A stretch of DNA of 37,659 bases from Candidatus Bipolaricaulota bacterium (GTDB lineage Bacteria; Bipolaricaulota; Bipolaricaulia; UBA7950; UBA9294), in NCBI GenBank assembly GCA_028277345.1, contig JANQGM010000016.1, positions 1 through 37,659 of the forward strand, in the 5' to 3' direction. Shown here in pieces: positions 10,183 to 18,950 of this stretch; position 1 is the first letter of the stretch; every line of letters starts with the position of its first letter. The position numbers were made by a program, and so were the translations under genes. Under the pieces are notes generated by a model. It searched no databases and had not been told where the DNA came from. It saw nothing but the letters and a program-made list of their open reading frames with translations.

Positions 10183-10213
10183 AGCCCCCTTTGCTGTGCA
10201 AAGAGGGCTTTTT
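10183..10213 (+). terminator. Rho-independent terminator
   Basis: AGCCC-C-CTTTGC (10183-10194) pairs with GCAAAG-A-GGGCT (10198-10209) with one C/A mismatch and is followed by five T residues. It ends transcription after the DUF2335 gene and may be the displaced original rRNA terminator. Confidence 0.75.
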
Positions 10214-10257
10214 CGTTGGTTCAGGGGGGATGGGAATCGTAGTATTACTGAGGAATC

Positions 10258-11166
10258 ATGACACGCACACGCTCTATTCGGATGCCTCGCGATCCGGGAG
10301 ATCGCATTACGCTGATCGGCATCGTCGGGAACATTCTGTTGTTGGGTCTGAAGCTGCTATTTGGTTTCGCCTCCGGCTCCGCCGGGTTGATCGCTGACGG
10401 TATCCATTCCGCATCGGACATGGCCACGGATTTGGCCGTGTTGGGCGGCATGCACCTTGGCCGCCGCGCGGCCGATGAAACGCATCCCTACGGGCACGGG
10501 CGGTTCGAAACGCTGGCCGGAGGGGTTGTGGCCGGCATTCTCATCCTCGTTGGCGGCTTCATCGCTTGGGAATCGATCGGGGCACTTCGCGCAGGCGAGT
10601 CGAATTTCCCCGGTGCAACCGTGCTGATCATCGCTCTGATTTCTATCGTGATCAAGGAATGGCTGTATCGACGAACCCTACACGTTGCCCGAGACGTGAA
10701 CTCGGCGGCCTTGCATGCCAACGCCTGGCATCACCGTTCGGATGCGCTGTCGTCGATCGCCGTGCTCGCCGGTGGAATTGGCGGACTGGCAGGCTGGGGC
10801 CAGGCCGACCGTGTGGCTGGCTTGATCGTTGGCCTGATGGTCATCGTGGCTGGAGGGAAGACGCTGATCACCGTACTGCACGAATTGACCGAAGGCGGAC
10901 TCTCCTGCGACGACATCGCCAAGATCGAAGGATCGCTTGAGGCGGTGGACGGCGTTCGAGAATGGCACCATCTGCGCACGCGGCGCGTGGGGCGAGAGAC
11001 CTTCATCGACTTGCATGTGCTTGTCGATCCCGAGCTGACGGTGACGGAAGGCCATCAGATCTCAATGGAGGTGGAGCGTGCGCTACGTGAAGCCTGCAAC
11101 CGTCCCGCCAATGTCACCGTTCACATCGAACCGGATGTTGAAACGCAACGAAAGATCTCGAAATAA
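10258..11166 (+). CDS. Cation diffusion facilitator (CDF) family metal efflux transporter
   Basis: A 302-aa inner-membrane H+/metal antiporter. It has six hydrophobic segments across residues 15-205 and a cytoplasmic C-terminal domain (about 210-300). The transport-site pairs are His50-x3-Asp54 in IHSASD and His158-x3-Asp162 in HHRSD. The HD-HD pattern is typical of Zn/Cd-type CDFs, whereas Fe/Mn members tend to have DD-HD. The conserved HPYGHGRFET loop (about 76-85) is present. GAGGAA precedes the ATG. It is monocistronic, after the terminator and convergent with the aldo/keto reductase. The exact metal is not certain. Confidence 0.92.
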   Translation: MTRTRSIRMPRDPGDRITLIGIVGNILLLGLKLLFGFASGSAGLIADGIHSASDMATDLAVLGGMHLGRRAADETHPYGHGRFETLAGGVVAGILILVGGFIAWESIGALRAGESNFPGATVLIIALISIVIKEWLYRRTLHVARDVNSAALHANAWHHRSDALSSIAVLAGGIGGLAGWGQADRVAGLIVGLMVIVAGGKTLITVLHELTEGGLSCDDIAKIEGSLEAVDGVREWHHLRTRRVGRETFIDLHVLVDPELTVTEGHQISMEVERALREACNRPANVTVHIEPDVETQRKISK

Positions 11167-11194
11167 ACTTAGCACACCTTTACCGGAAAGAGCT

Positions 11195-12343
11195 TCATCG
11201 CAACGACTCAGCAGTTGTAAGTAGTGCTGTATGTGCTTCCTTGAGCTTCTCAATGATCGAAATCCGCTGAGGGCAAGCGGCTTCACACTGACCGCATGCC
11301 TTGCAGTTGTGGGCTCTCATGCTCTCGGGCCGGTGCTCGAAGTACTGCTGCCGAATCCAATCCTCGTTTCCGTACATGGAGAGATCGTTGTAGAGCCGGA
11401 AGGTGTCCGGGATGTTGACGCCATGGGGGCATGGCATGCAATAGCGGCATTTCGTACATGGAACACGGATCAGGCTCCGGTACTCCTCACGAACGTGTGA
11501 CACACACGCCAGTTCTTCAGGCGTCAAGCTGTTCGCTTTGGACTCCGAGGCCAGGGATAGGTTCTCTTTGACCTGAGCCAACGTCGACATCCCACTGAGG
11601 ACAACAGATACCTCGGGATGATTCCACACCCAATCCAGAGCCCATGCCGCTGGCGTCCGCCTCGTCGGGGCTGAGTTCCAAATTTGCTCCACAGAGGCAG
11701 GGATCGGCTCGACGAGTCCGCCTCCGCGAAGGGGTTCCATGATCACAACGGCCAGGCCTTTATCGTATGCATAGCGAAGGCCTTCGGTTCCTGCCTGGTC
11801 ATCGATGTCCATGTAGTTGTACATGATTTGGCAAAACGTCCAGTCATAGAAATCGACGATCGACTTGAACGTCTCTAGATCGTCGTGGAACGAGAACCCG
11901 AGGTGGCGGATCTTGCCTTCGGAAATGGCGTCCTCGATCCAAGGCAACACCGGTTTCTCGAGCTCCCAGGATCGCCGATTGATTCCGTGGAGCAGATAGA
12001 AGTCGATGTGATCGGTCTGCAAATCGTGAAGCTGCTCGGCGAGGTATGTGCGGAAAGCCTTTGCGCTCTTGGGAATATGCGACAGCTTGGTGGCTAGCTT
12101 GACTCGCTCTCGATAGCCATCCTGCAGGGCTCTGCCGAGGAACGGCTCGCTCGATCCGCCGTGATAAACGCGTGCGGTATCGACGTAGTTAACGCCTGCG
12201 TCGATGGCTGTGCGAATCATTTCACGTGCTAGAGGTTCATCGATGACGGAAGGGTCTCCATTGATCGTGGGTAGGCGCATGGCGCCAAATCCAAGGGCAG
12301 ATGCCCTCCAGTTCAGTTTTCCGAAGGGGCGAAAGTTCATCAT
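11195..12343 (-). CDS. Aldo/keto reductase with C-terminal 4Fe-4S ferredoxin-like domain
   Basis: A 382-aa oxidoreductase. The N-terminal TIM-barrel carries the AKR tetrad: Asp55 and Tyr60 (VDTARVY), Lys86 (ATKLS) and His119 (YLLHG). The C-terminal part has two cysteine clusters, CTKCRYCMPCPHG and CKACGQCEAACPQ, which should hold two 4Fe-4S clusters. The Fe-S extension places it in the COG1453-type subgroup, thought to couple carbonyl reduction to Fe-S electron transfer in anaerobes. AAAGGAG lies 5-8 nt before two adjacent ATG codons. A decayed copy of its 5' end lies at 13266-13321. Confidence 0.92.
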   Translation of the reverse strand: MMNFRPFGKLNWRASALGFGAMRLPTINGDPSVIDEPLAREMIRTAIDAGVNYVDTARVYHGGSSEPFLGRALQDGYRERVKLATKLSHIPKSAKAFRTYLAEQLHDLQTDHIDFYLLHGINRRSWELEKPVLPWIEDAISEGKIRHLGFSFHDDLETFKSIVDFYDWTFCQIMYNYMDIDDQAGTEGLRYAYDKGLAVVIMEPLRGGGLVEPIPASVEQIWNSAPTRRTPAAWALDWVWNHPEVSVVLSGMSTLAQVKENLSLASESKANSLTPEELACVSHVREEYRSLIRVPCTKCRYCMPCPHGVNIPDTFRLYNDLSMYGNEDWIRQQYFEHRPESMRAHNCKACGQCEAACPQRISIIEKLKEAHTALLTTAESLR

Positions 12344-12416
12344 GATGGCTCCTTTACCACATCATCTGTCGATCCAATTGGTCAACGATTCGATACGGCA
12401 TGAATCCTCCCAACGG

Positions 12417-13178
12417 CTACCGAATCACGTCTTTCGGCGGATCCATTGCCTTGGGGGTCTCTCCGTTGTGGAGAGATGAAATCTCAGCTGCCTTCCATGG
12501 CGCTCGGTCTGTAAAGCGTCGCCGGACGTAGATGCGACCCCAGTCAGCCCATATCGATGTCACGGTGCGTTGGAGGGGAGGGGGAGGGAAACTCCACCAG
12601 ATGACGATCTCCCAGTCGTCATTGAAGAACATGTAGTGCGTGCCCCCGAGCAGTTGGGGGCGAATGGGAGCGCCCGTCCATGTCCCTGAGTCCTTGGCCG
12701 GGATGTCCGGACACTCGCCAACAAGCCAATCGTAGAAATCATGAAGAATCTCTTCTGCCTGGTTTGCGAGCGAAATCGTCGTCGTATCTGGAAGGGCATC
12801 GGTGACGTGAAGGCTGCAAATGTCTTGTCGAACAACTCCATCCGTCTCGGCAACCAGCACAACCTGAACCTTCTTCCCCGTTGACACCGGGTCTGGAATC
12901 ACCAAAAACTCGATGATGCCGTCGCTTCTCATGTGCCATGTGGCCGGTTCGATTTCGGCGCCAACCGCGGAAGCGGTTACCGTAACGACCGACCCCGCAT
13001 TGGCGTCGATGCCCTCGATCGCTGCGATAAGTAGGCAGGGCTGGCCGGCGGATACGGCCAGTATTTCGTCTGGAATGATCTGTAGCGATAATGCATTCGG
13101 TTGTTGCAGGAAAGTACAGGAAGAGAGAAGCCAGGCAGCCATGGCTAGCAGGGCGAACTTAACGAGTTTGGTGATCAT
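12417..13178 (-). CDS. Lipoprotein of unknown function
   Basis: A 253-aa protein with a signal peptide and lipobox LLSSC (Cys about 21), so it is lipid-anchored outside the membrane. Residues 30-130 look like a beta-sandwich. The rest contains an unusual Trp/Pro-rich part (IVIWWSFPPPPLQ) and a cluster of basic and aromatic residues (YVRRRFTDRAPW). I recognise no family. AAGGAG (rc of 13186-13191) precedes the ATG. It lies upstream of the aldo/keto reductase on the same strand with a 73-nt gap, so co-transcription is possible. Confidence 0.75.
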   Translation of the reverse strand: MITKLVKFALLAMAAWLLSSCTFLQQPNALSLQIIPDEILAVSAGQPCLLIAAIEGIDANAGSVVTVTASAVGAEIEPATWHMRSDGIIEFLVIPDPVSTGKKVQVVLVAETDGVVRQDICSLHVTDALPDTTTISLANQAEEILHDFYDWLVGECPDIPAKDSGTWTGAPIRPQLLGGTHYMFFNDDWEIVIWWSFPPPPLQRTVTSIWADWGRIYVRRRFTDRAPWKAAEISSLHNGETPKAMDPPKDVIR

Positions 13179-13265
13179 AAAACGCTCCTTCTTATCGTCT
13201 AGGATCTTGCCACTCCCTCGAACCGCAATGACGAACGCGCGCGGTTTCGATGTCGCTGGCGCTTA

Positions 13266-13321
13266 GACCCAAGGGCAGATGCCCTCCAATCTAGCTGTCC
13301 AAATGTGCGAAAGCTCATCAT
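13266..13321 (-). pseudogene. Remnant of a second aldo/keto reductase (5' end only)
   Basis: Reading from ATG 13321 gives MMSFRTFGQLDWRASALGS, closely matching MMNFRPFGKLNWRASALGF at the start of the intact reductase at 12343. The homology also covers the upstream ribosome-binding region (GGAGCCATC) and stops abruptly after about 18 codons, where an in-frame change leads into unrelated sequence. This is a duplicated gene lost by deletion. Confidence 0.8.
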
Positions 13322-13411
13322 GATGGCTCCTCTAACTCACCATCTGCCGAGGCGAGGCAGCTTCCAAAAAAAGTCTGTCGGATACTCAGCATGGTGTCTG
13401 GCATTTGTCGC

Positions 13412-14053
13412 TCATGGCGCGCGTGCTCCTTTAGGCCGATAGGCCGTTTCCACGAGAAGATGGCTGAGGAAGAGCTTCAAGAAGAACAAGGGGATGAACC
13501 ACTCCAGCCCCGGGGTTGGATGCATCGCATACCGATCGACGAGGATCACAGCCGTGAACAGCAGAAACCCAATCGGCCTTTGCAAGTACCTGGGAACCAA
13601 GAGCAGAATGGCGCCACCAGTCATCAGAAGGCTATAGAAGAACCCGAAGTATCCCCAATCCATATCTCGAAAGACGAGAGCGACCAGTCCCAATTGGATG
13701 GCGTGCAACGACACGAAGGCAAAATGATGCCAGCGGGTTGCATCGGAACGGTGATACCAGCGCTTGGCCGATGAGGTCGCATTCGTCACGATCCCGCCGA
13801 CGATATCGAGGGCGAGCAGGCCTGCGAGAGCCATCCGCACAAGTCCCCACGTTTCACCAACTGCTTGCACAAGAAACGGCGCACAGAACGCGGCAATCAG
13901 CGGAACGGAAAACTGCAGCCATAATTCAGAGCGCGTTGCGCCAGGGCCGACGAATCGGTCGAGGTGACCTCGCCAGCCCCGGCGTGGTTCAGGAGGTGTT
14001 CTGGAACAGCATGAGCATTCGAAGATCGAAGGCTCATGGGATCGAGTCATCAC
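13412..14053 (-). CDS. Multi-pass membrane protein of unknown function, last gene of the AOR operon
   Basis: A 213-aa protein with about five or six hydrophobic helices (roughly residues 45-65, 70-90, 112-128, 133-152, 158-172 and 185-202). The conserved-looking stretch NATSSAKRWYHR lies between helices 2 and 3. The N-terminal 40 residues include Cys-rich SCCSRT. The family is unknown to me. It starts with GTG 14053 or ATG 14050, overlapping the stop of the aldehyde oxidoreductase, so it is translationally coupled. Its link to that enzyme suggests membrane transport or electron/quinone coupling, but nothing in the sequence proves it. Confidence 0.8.
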   Translation of the reverse strand: MMTRSHEPSIFECSCCSRTPPEPRRGWRGHLDRFVGPGATRSELWLQFSVPLIAAFCAPFLVQAVGETWGLVRMALAGLLALDIVGGIVTNATSSAKRWYHRSDATRWHHFAFVSLHAIQLGLVALVFRDMDWGYFGFFYSLLMTGGAILLLVPRYLQRPIGFLLFTAVILVDRYAMHPTPGLEWFIPLFFLKLFLSHLLVETAYRPKGARAP

Positions 14054-15936
14054 TTGATCGTCCCAGGAGCCTGAGCAGGAACCAAAGCGTCCAAGCCAAG
14101 CTCATACAGCTTCGAGGGAAGCGGCATTCCGGTTCCCCGATCCCATCCCATCATGTCGTAGTACAACCCGATCGCCTCTGCCATCGTTTCTTGTGGAATA
14201 TGCGATCCGGCGTGCGCTCCGGATCCAAGCGGTTCCGCGAATCGAGGCACATGCGTGTCATCTGAGGGAGTAAATCCGGCCCGCGCGTTAAAGACTCGCG
14301 CCATGGCGAGGACACGTTCGCCCGCCTTCATCAGTTCGAAGAGATTCGTGTCCCACCCCGTGATGGCATTGATCAGTTCAATCGTTCGCTGGCGCCCATA
14401 TGGAGTGAACATGCAGAGCCCGACGCAGTTTTGGAATGTGCTCCAGGCAATCTCATAAGCGGCGAGACGGATCTTCTTCGGCCCCAGATCGTTGAAGGCG
14501 ATGGCCTTCTCCTGAATGCCCAGCACCGCCAGCTGCTCCATGGTCGCGTCGTTCTCGTATCGCGTGTCATGAATGTTGTGCATGTGATCGGCGCCGGTTG
14601 GCGATGTGGCATAGCCGATGCCGAGCGCGAATTTGACGCGAGGATCGTGCATCGGGGCCTCTTGCCCCTTGACGTGAACGGCAAACGTCTCGGTCTCTCG
14701 GCCGATCTCTCGAGCCGCGCGAAGCGAACCTTCAGCCAACACATTTCCGAAGCCTTCCCGCTTCGCGATCATCTCGACGAGTTGAACCATGACCTTGGCA
14801 TCTCCAAACCGGATGTCCAGTCCGGCGGTGTCTTCTGGCGTGAGGAGCCCGCGATCGAAGGCTTCCATGGCCCAGGCGATGGTGACACCGGTGGAGATGG
14901 TGTCGAGACCGTGCGCGTTGCACAGCTGATTGGCATAGAGAATCGCTTCGAGATCATCGACCTCGCAGATTGATCCCAAAGCGGCGACGCTCTCATATTC
15001 AGGGCCTCCGTACTCGGGACTGACGCGATACCCGCCGTCCGCCTTCACCCGCCGCTTGCAGGCGATCGGACAGGCATAACACGTATCCCTGCCCTCAAGA
15101 TACACTTCGGAGATGCGGTGCCCGCATATCTTGGCATAGGGTTCAAATGTCGCGTTCTGGAAATTGCGGGTGGGCAGTTGCCCCGCCTCGTGAAGACGAG
15201 TGATATTGCCGCTGGTTCCGTGGGCCGTGAAATTCGCGTAGTTCTCTTTGATGAACCCGTTGATGCAGTTGGAGAGTTCTTTGAGCTTCTCGGGCTCAGC
15301 TGCTTCCAGCGGAGCGGTTCCTCGCACGGCAACCGCTTTCAGATTCTTTGAACCCATCACCGCACCAAGACCGCACCGTCCGGCGGCGCGAGAGATATCG
15401 TGCATGATGCAGGCATAGCGGACGAGGTTTTCTCCCGCGAGCCCGCATTGAGCGACGCGCACGTTGGAGTCGCCCAACTCTTCGCGAATTTCTGCCTCGA
15501 CATCCACCGTAGGCTTGCCCCATAGGTGGTCGGCATTGCGAATCTCGACATCACCGTCCTCAACCCACACGTAAACGGGAGATTCCGATTTCCCGGTGAT
15601 GACGATGCCGTCGTATCCAGCCCGACGGAGCTCTGTGCCCCAAAAGCCACCAACATCGGCCTCTCCAAAGCCGCCGGTCAGCGGTGACTTGGCCCCAACG
15701 GCGTGGCGGCCGGTGCCGGGACTCGGGAATCCTGTTGCAATCCCCGGCGCGAAGACGAGGGGATTGACGGGATCGAAGGCATCGGCCGCAGCGGCATCCG
15801 ACTGTAGGAGTTCGTGGGCGATCAATCCCCAGCCGCCAACAACGGTCCGAAAGAAGCCCTGGCCCGGTTCCTCAGTTGTGATCGAGCGTGTTGTTAAATC
15901 GATTCTGGCGATGCGGTTGTTCATGCCTTGGGTCAT
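14050..15936 (-). CDS. Aldehyde:ferredoxin oxidoreductase (tungsten-pterin enzyme)
   Basis: A 628-aa cytoplasmic enzyme that oxidises aldehydes to acids with ferredoxin as acceptor, or the reverse. It has AOR N-terminal features (RIDLTT, GGWGL, PLTGGFGEADVGGFWG) and the 4Fe-4S ligands Cys286, Cys289 and Cys293 in CYACPIAC plus Cys508 in VGLCMF. The pterin-binding motifs include TGADHMHN (about 448-454). Length is normal for the family (about 600-630). ATG overlaps the stop of the preceding AHSA1-PDZ-DinB gene (ATGA). No ferredoxin or cofactor-synthesis gene is adjacent, so the electron partner is probably one of the upstream flavoproteins or encoded elsewhere. Substrate range is unknown. Confidence 0.93.
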   Translation of the reverse strand: MTQGMNNRIARIDLTTRSITTEEPGQGFFRTVVGGWGLIAHELLQSDAAAADAFDPVNPLVFAPGIATGFPSPGTGRHAVGAKSPLTGGFGEADVGGFWGTELRRAGYDGIVITGKSESPVYVWVEDGDVEIRNADHLWGKPTVDVEAEIREELGDSNVRVAQCGLAGENLVRYACIMHDISRAAGRCGLGAVMGSKNLKAVAVRGTAPLEAAEPEKLKELSNCINGFIKENYANFTAHGTSGNITRLHEAGQLPTRNFQNATFEPYAKICGHRISEVYLEGRDTCYACPIACKRRVKADGGYRVSPEYGGPEYESVAALGSICEVDDLEAILYANQLCNAHGLDTISTGVTIAWAMEAFDRGLLTPEDTAGLDIRFGDAKVMVQLVEMIAKREGFGNVLAEGSLRAAREIGRETETFAVHVKGQEAPMHDPRVKFALGIGYATSPTGADHMHNIHDTRYENDATMEQLAVLGIQEKAIAFNDLGPKKIRLAAYEIAWSTFQNCVGLCMFTPYGRQRTIELINAITGWDTNLFELMKAGERVLAMARVFNARAGFTPSDDTHVPRFAEPLGSGAHAGSHIPQETMAEAIGLYYDMMGWDRGTGMPLPSKLYELGLDALVPAQAPGTIK

Positions 15937-17150
15937 GTGTTGTCATCTCGTTTGAGCGGAGTGGAAGTTGTGAGCTGTTGTACGGTTCGTTCCAGTTGCT
16001 CGACGTGCCGGTCGTAGTGGAACTGATCCAAGTTGATGGCCTGTCCCATGGCAATGTAGCCAGGATGAGAGACGAACTCGGAGGGAAGTGCGCGAAGGAG
16101 GGCAACGGTCTCATCCAGAGATTGATGTAGGCTGTCCAGCAGTGCCTCGCGTGTGGGAACGGTCCTCATGACCGCCTCGATTCGGCCCGGTACGCTGACC
16201 ACCTGTGGCATGTGCGTTTCGGTATATCCGAGACGGCAATGGGCAATGTACTCATGAGTCAAACGCTCAAACAGAATAAGGTGAGCGAGAATCTCATTTG
16301 CCGACCATGCAGCTGGCTCAGGCGCTGTGGTGCTCATGGAATCCGGGAGAGTTGCAAGCGCGCTTCGGATACGTGATTCGAAATCCGTATAGAAGGACTC
16401 GATTTCCTCGGCGAAATCGCCGGGCGGCACCGGAGGCATCCTGAGTGGTGGTCGAGCCAGCAAGGTCATTTCCTGTACATGCGTTCGACGGTTCCTCACA
16501 TACGTGATGGTGAGCGTGTCTCCCGCTTCCCTCCCGGTGAGCGCTTTCGGAAAGGAGGTGTGGGCCGTAATGGGAACGCCCGAGATCTCAAGGAGAATAT
16601 CGCCATCCAGCAAGTTGGCCCTCTCGGCACTCGATCCTTCAATGACGGAAAGAATGGGAACGCCGAAGCCCTGGTCGCTTTCGGAAAGGGGAACGGGCTC
16701 TCCCGGGAGCAGTCCGAGCGCAGGCTGTTTGGCGATTCGAAGGTCGATGCCCGTCATGCTCCAGATGGACGCTAGATTGAGCAACCTCGCTTCCCAGGCC
16801 GCGCGAATGCGCGCGGGGTCCTGCTCAGGGAGCGTTTCAGCATGCTGAATCGTGAGATCAATGGTCGTTCCTTCCTGACCCTCTTGAAGGGACACATGGA
16901 TCTCGGCCGGGCATGCCCCATCTTCTTGCCAGGTCAGGCGGACCTCATTCTCGGAATCCGTCGGAAGAAAACGTCCAGTGACCGACGTTCCGTCTCTCCA
17001 CCACAGAAGGAACGGTCCTTCAATACGGCGAGGAAAGCAGACTCCGTCACAAAGCCAGAGCCGAAGGTCGCGCTCGCGCGTGAAGGCGCCACGTACGGAT
17101 TCTACAGTTGCGCGAACGGCCTGCTGAAAGTGAATCGATTGATTAGGCAC
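15933..17150 (-). CDS. AHSA1(SRPBCC)-PDZ-DinB three-domain protein, copy 2
   Basis: A 405-aa soluble protein with no signal peptide. Residues 5-140 are an AHSA1/SRPBCC domain, a fold that binds hydrophobic ligands. Residues 160-235 are a PDZ domain (GFGVPILSV, then LLDGDILLEISGVPI). Residues 245-395 are a DinB-fold four-helix domain with the metal triad His290 (EILAHLI), His378 and His382 (FHYDRHVEQ). DinB relatives include thiol S-transferases. GTG 17150 has AAAGGAG 9 nt upstream and overlaps the previous gene by 8 nt; the stop overlaps the oxidoreductase start. It is homologous to the gene before it and equal in length. I know of no described protein with this domain order. Confidence 0.85.
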   Translation of the reverse strand: MPNQSIHFQQAVRATVESVRGAFTRERDLRLWLCDGVCFPRRIEGPFLLWWRDGTSVTGRFLPTDSENEVRLTWQEDGACPAEIHVSLQEGQEGTTIDLTIQHAETLPEQDPARIRAAWEARLLNLASIWSMTGIDLRIAKQPALGLLPGEPVPLSESDQGFGVPILSVIEGSSAERANLLDGDILLEISGVPITAHTSFPKALTGREAGDTLTITYVRNRRTHVQEMTLLARPPLRMPPVPPGDFAEEIESFYTDFESRIRSALATLPDSMSTTAPEPAAWSANEILAHLILFERLTHEYIAHCRLGYTETHMPQVVSVPGRIEAVMRTVPTREALLDSLHQSLDETVALLRALPSEFVSHPGYIAMGQAINLDQFHYDRHVEQLERTVQQLTTSTPLKRDDNT

Positions 17151-18360
17151 GGTGATGATCTCCTTTGGTTTTGAACGCGTTGCGAATTCGTTTGATCTGC
17201 TCGTGGTGATGCCGTGGATGAAACTGATCGAGCAGGATGATCATGCCCATCCGTTGGTAGGTCGGACGGCGTACGAGGTCATCAGGCAAGCGCTGCAGAT
17301 AAGCGACGGTCTCCCGACGTGCCCGTCTCAGTTCTTCTCGTAGATCGAGCAAGGTGGGGAAGACGTGACGAAGCCCCTCGGTCCAAAGCGCGGGATGCTC
17401 AACCCAGGTGTAGGGCTCGAAGCGAACGGCCGCTGCGCCCATCCAATGATGAAACATCCGTTCGAACGGAATGAGGTGCGCGAGAACCTCGTTGATGCTC
17501 CACGCGTCGGCATGCGGTTTCCAAGACGCCTCTTCGTCACTGACTCCCGATAGGAGGGCATCGAGTTCTGTTTCGAATTCCTCGTACATCCCTTGGAGTT
17601 GCTGCGCAAACGCTTTGGGGTCTGCAGGTGGCAATGGGAGGGTTTCCGGTCCCTCTCCAGCGGTAAACGAAAGCCGATCAAGTGAGCCTGTGCGAACGCG
17701 TCGAATTTCGACGGTCTTTCCGGGGGAGATGGCGTCGAGCGCATGGCTATAGGAGAAGAGGTCAAAGACGGGTTGCCCAGCCACTTCGACAATCACGTCG
17801 TCTCGACGGAGGCCGGCGTCGTGTGCGGGCGTCTCGGGGAAGGTGCCGACAACGCGTATTCCCAAGGTATGTGTGGGCAGATCGGACGAAACTGCGGGCG
17901 CGGTTGGCCCAATGAAAAACCCAAGCGAAGCTCTCCGCGAGCCATCCGGGCGCATCAGCATGCGCTGGTCTACCCCCTTTTGACCGAAGACTGCGGCCAG
18001 ATTGTCCAGCATGCGGTCCCAAGAGAAACGGGCGATGGTGGATGGGGATGAATGGGCGATCTCAACCTGAACGCCTTCCTCCATCGAGGTAAGGGTGATG
18101 GAGGTATCTGTCTCTTCGAGATCTTCGTTAGCTCTCCAACGAATGTGGATCTCAGAAGGCGGGGCGAGTTGAGTGAACGCGCCTTGGACGTAAGAGCCAT
18201 CTTTCCACCAGAGGCAAATGGGGCCTCCAGCTCGGGGAATCGTCAATGCCTCCGAGGCCAGCCACTCCTTAAGAGCCCGGCGATCGGTGAAGGCATCATA
18301 GAGCAAGTCAGCATCAGCGCTGACCGTACGGGTACAAACATGATGTGGATGTTGGGACAT
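17143..18360 (-). CDS. AHSA1(SRPBCC)-PDZ-DinB three-domain protein, copy 1
   Basis: A 405-aa paralogue of the next gene with the same domain order: AHSA1-like (about 8-140, with LKEWLAS and a conserved LWWKDGSYVQG), PDZ (about 165-235, LGIRVVGTF, then GLRRDDVIVEVAGQPV), and DinB (about 250-395). The DinB metal triad is His295 (EVLAHLI), His381 and His385 (FHPRHHHEQ). AHSA1-like proteins are commonly paired with ArsR regulators, and an ArsR-type gene heads this operon. The start lies 17 nt after the flavodoxin-fold gene. Both copies keep all triad residues, so both are probably active, perhaps as a heterodimer or on different substrates. Confidence 0.85.
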   Translation of the reverse strand: MSQHPHHVCTRTVSADADLLYDAFTDRRALKEWLASEALTIPRAGGPICLWWKDGSYVQGAFTQLAPPSEIHIRWRANEDLEETDTSITLTSMEEGVQVEIAHSSPSTIARFSWDRMLDNLAAVFGQKGVDQRMLMRPDGSRRASLGFFIGPTAPAVSSDLPTHTLGIRVVGTFPETPAHDAGLRRDDVIVEVAGQPVFDLFSYSHALDAISPGKTVEIRRVRTGSLDRLSFTAGEGPETLPLPPADPKAFAQQLQGMYEEFETELDALLSGVSDEEASWKPHADAWSINEVLAHLIPFERMFHHWMGAAAVRFEPYTWVEHPALWTEGLRHVFPTLLDLREELRRARRETVAYLQRLPDDLVRRPTYQRMGMIILLDQFHPRHHHEQIKRIRNAFKTKGDHHRA

Positions 18361-18377
18361 GGGATCTCCTCGATTGC

Positions 18378-18950
18378 TTATCGGAGCTTCTCGGCCAGAG
18401 AACGGCCGAACTGGTAGCCTTCATCAAGCTGCTGCGGATGCGAGGTAATGGCATCTGGAGTGTGATGCAAGCCGCTTGCTAGAAGGGATCCTTCATAGGT
18501 GATCCAGGCTCCGCCGGTGAAGGAGCGTCGAAGCATCTCTTCGGTCGGGCCTGCGGTGTCAGGGGTCGTATCTTGCATGGTCAGTACGGCGGCGACGTGT
18601 GACTTCTCGAATACGGACGTGGGCAAACCGATCCATCGATCGAGGAAGTTCTTGAAGAGTCCGCTAGGGCCATACCAGTAGATGGGGGTCGAGATCAGAA
18701 TCAATTGGGCGGGTTCCATCAGATTGCCAAGCTTCGCGAGGTCGTCAGTTTGGATGCAGGGGCGCTTGGGCTTCCACACATAGCAAGGACAGCCAAGGCA
18801 GTGTCGGATGCTGTAGTCCGAGAGATAGACCTTCTCTGCAGAGCCACCCAACTCGACAAATCCGCGGAGGACCTCATCCACCAAACGGCTCGTGTTCCCA
18901 TGCTTGCGTGCGCTGCCAACGAGGGCCAGGGCTTTGGGATGACGGTTCAC
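18378..18950 (-). CDS. Flavodoxin-family (NADPH-dependent FMN reductase-like) protein, copy 2
   Basis: A 190-aa flavodoxin-fold protein of the COG0655 type. The N-terminal FMN phosphate loop is GSARKHGNTSRLVDEVL. PIYWYGPSGLFKNFLDRW (about 92-110) is the second family motif. The cysteine cluster reads CLGCPC followed by a distant Cys in KPKRPC, which is shorter than the C-x2-C-x2-C-x(4-7)-C of iron-sulfur flavoproteins, so an Fe-S cluster is doubtful. GTG 18950 is chosen because GGAGG lies 6 nt upstream. The open frame continues further upstream but overlaps the preceding gene. Likely role: electron transfer or quinone/aldehyde chemistry within the operon. Confidence 0.85.
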   Translation of the reverse strand: MNRHPKALALVGSARKHGNTSRLVDEVLRGFVELGGSAEKVYLSDYSIRHCLGCPCYVWKPKRPCIQTDDLAKLGNLMEPAQLILISTPIYWYGPSGLFKNFLDRWIGLPTSVFEKSHVAAVLTMQDTTPDTAGPTEEMLRRSFTGGAWITYEGSLLASGLHHTPDAITSHPQQLDEGYQFGRSLAEKLR

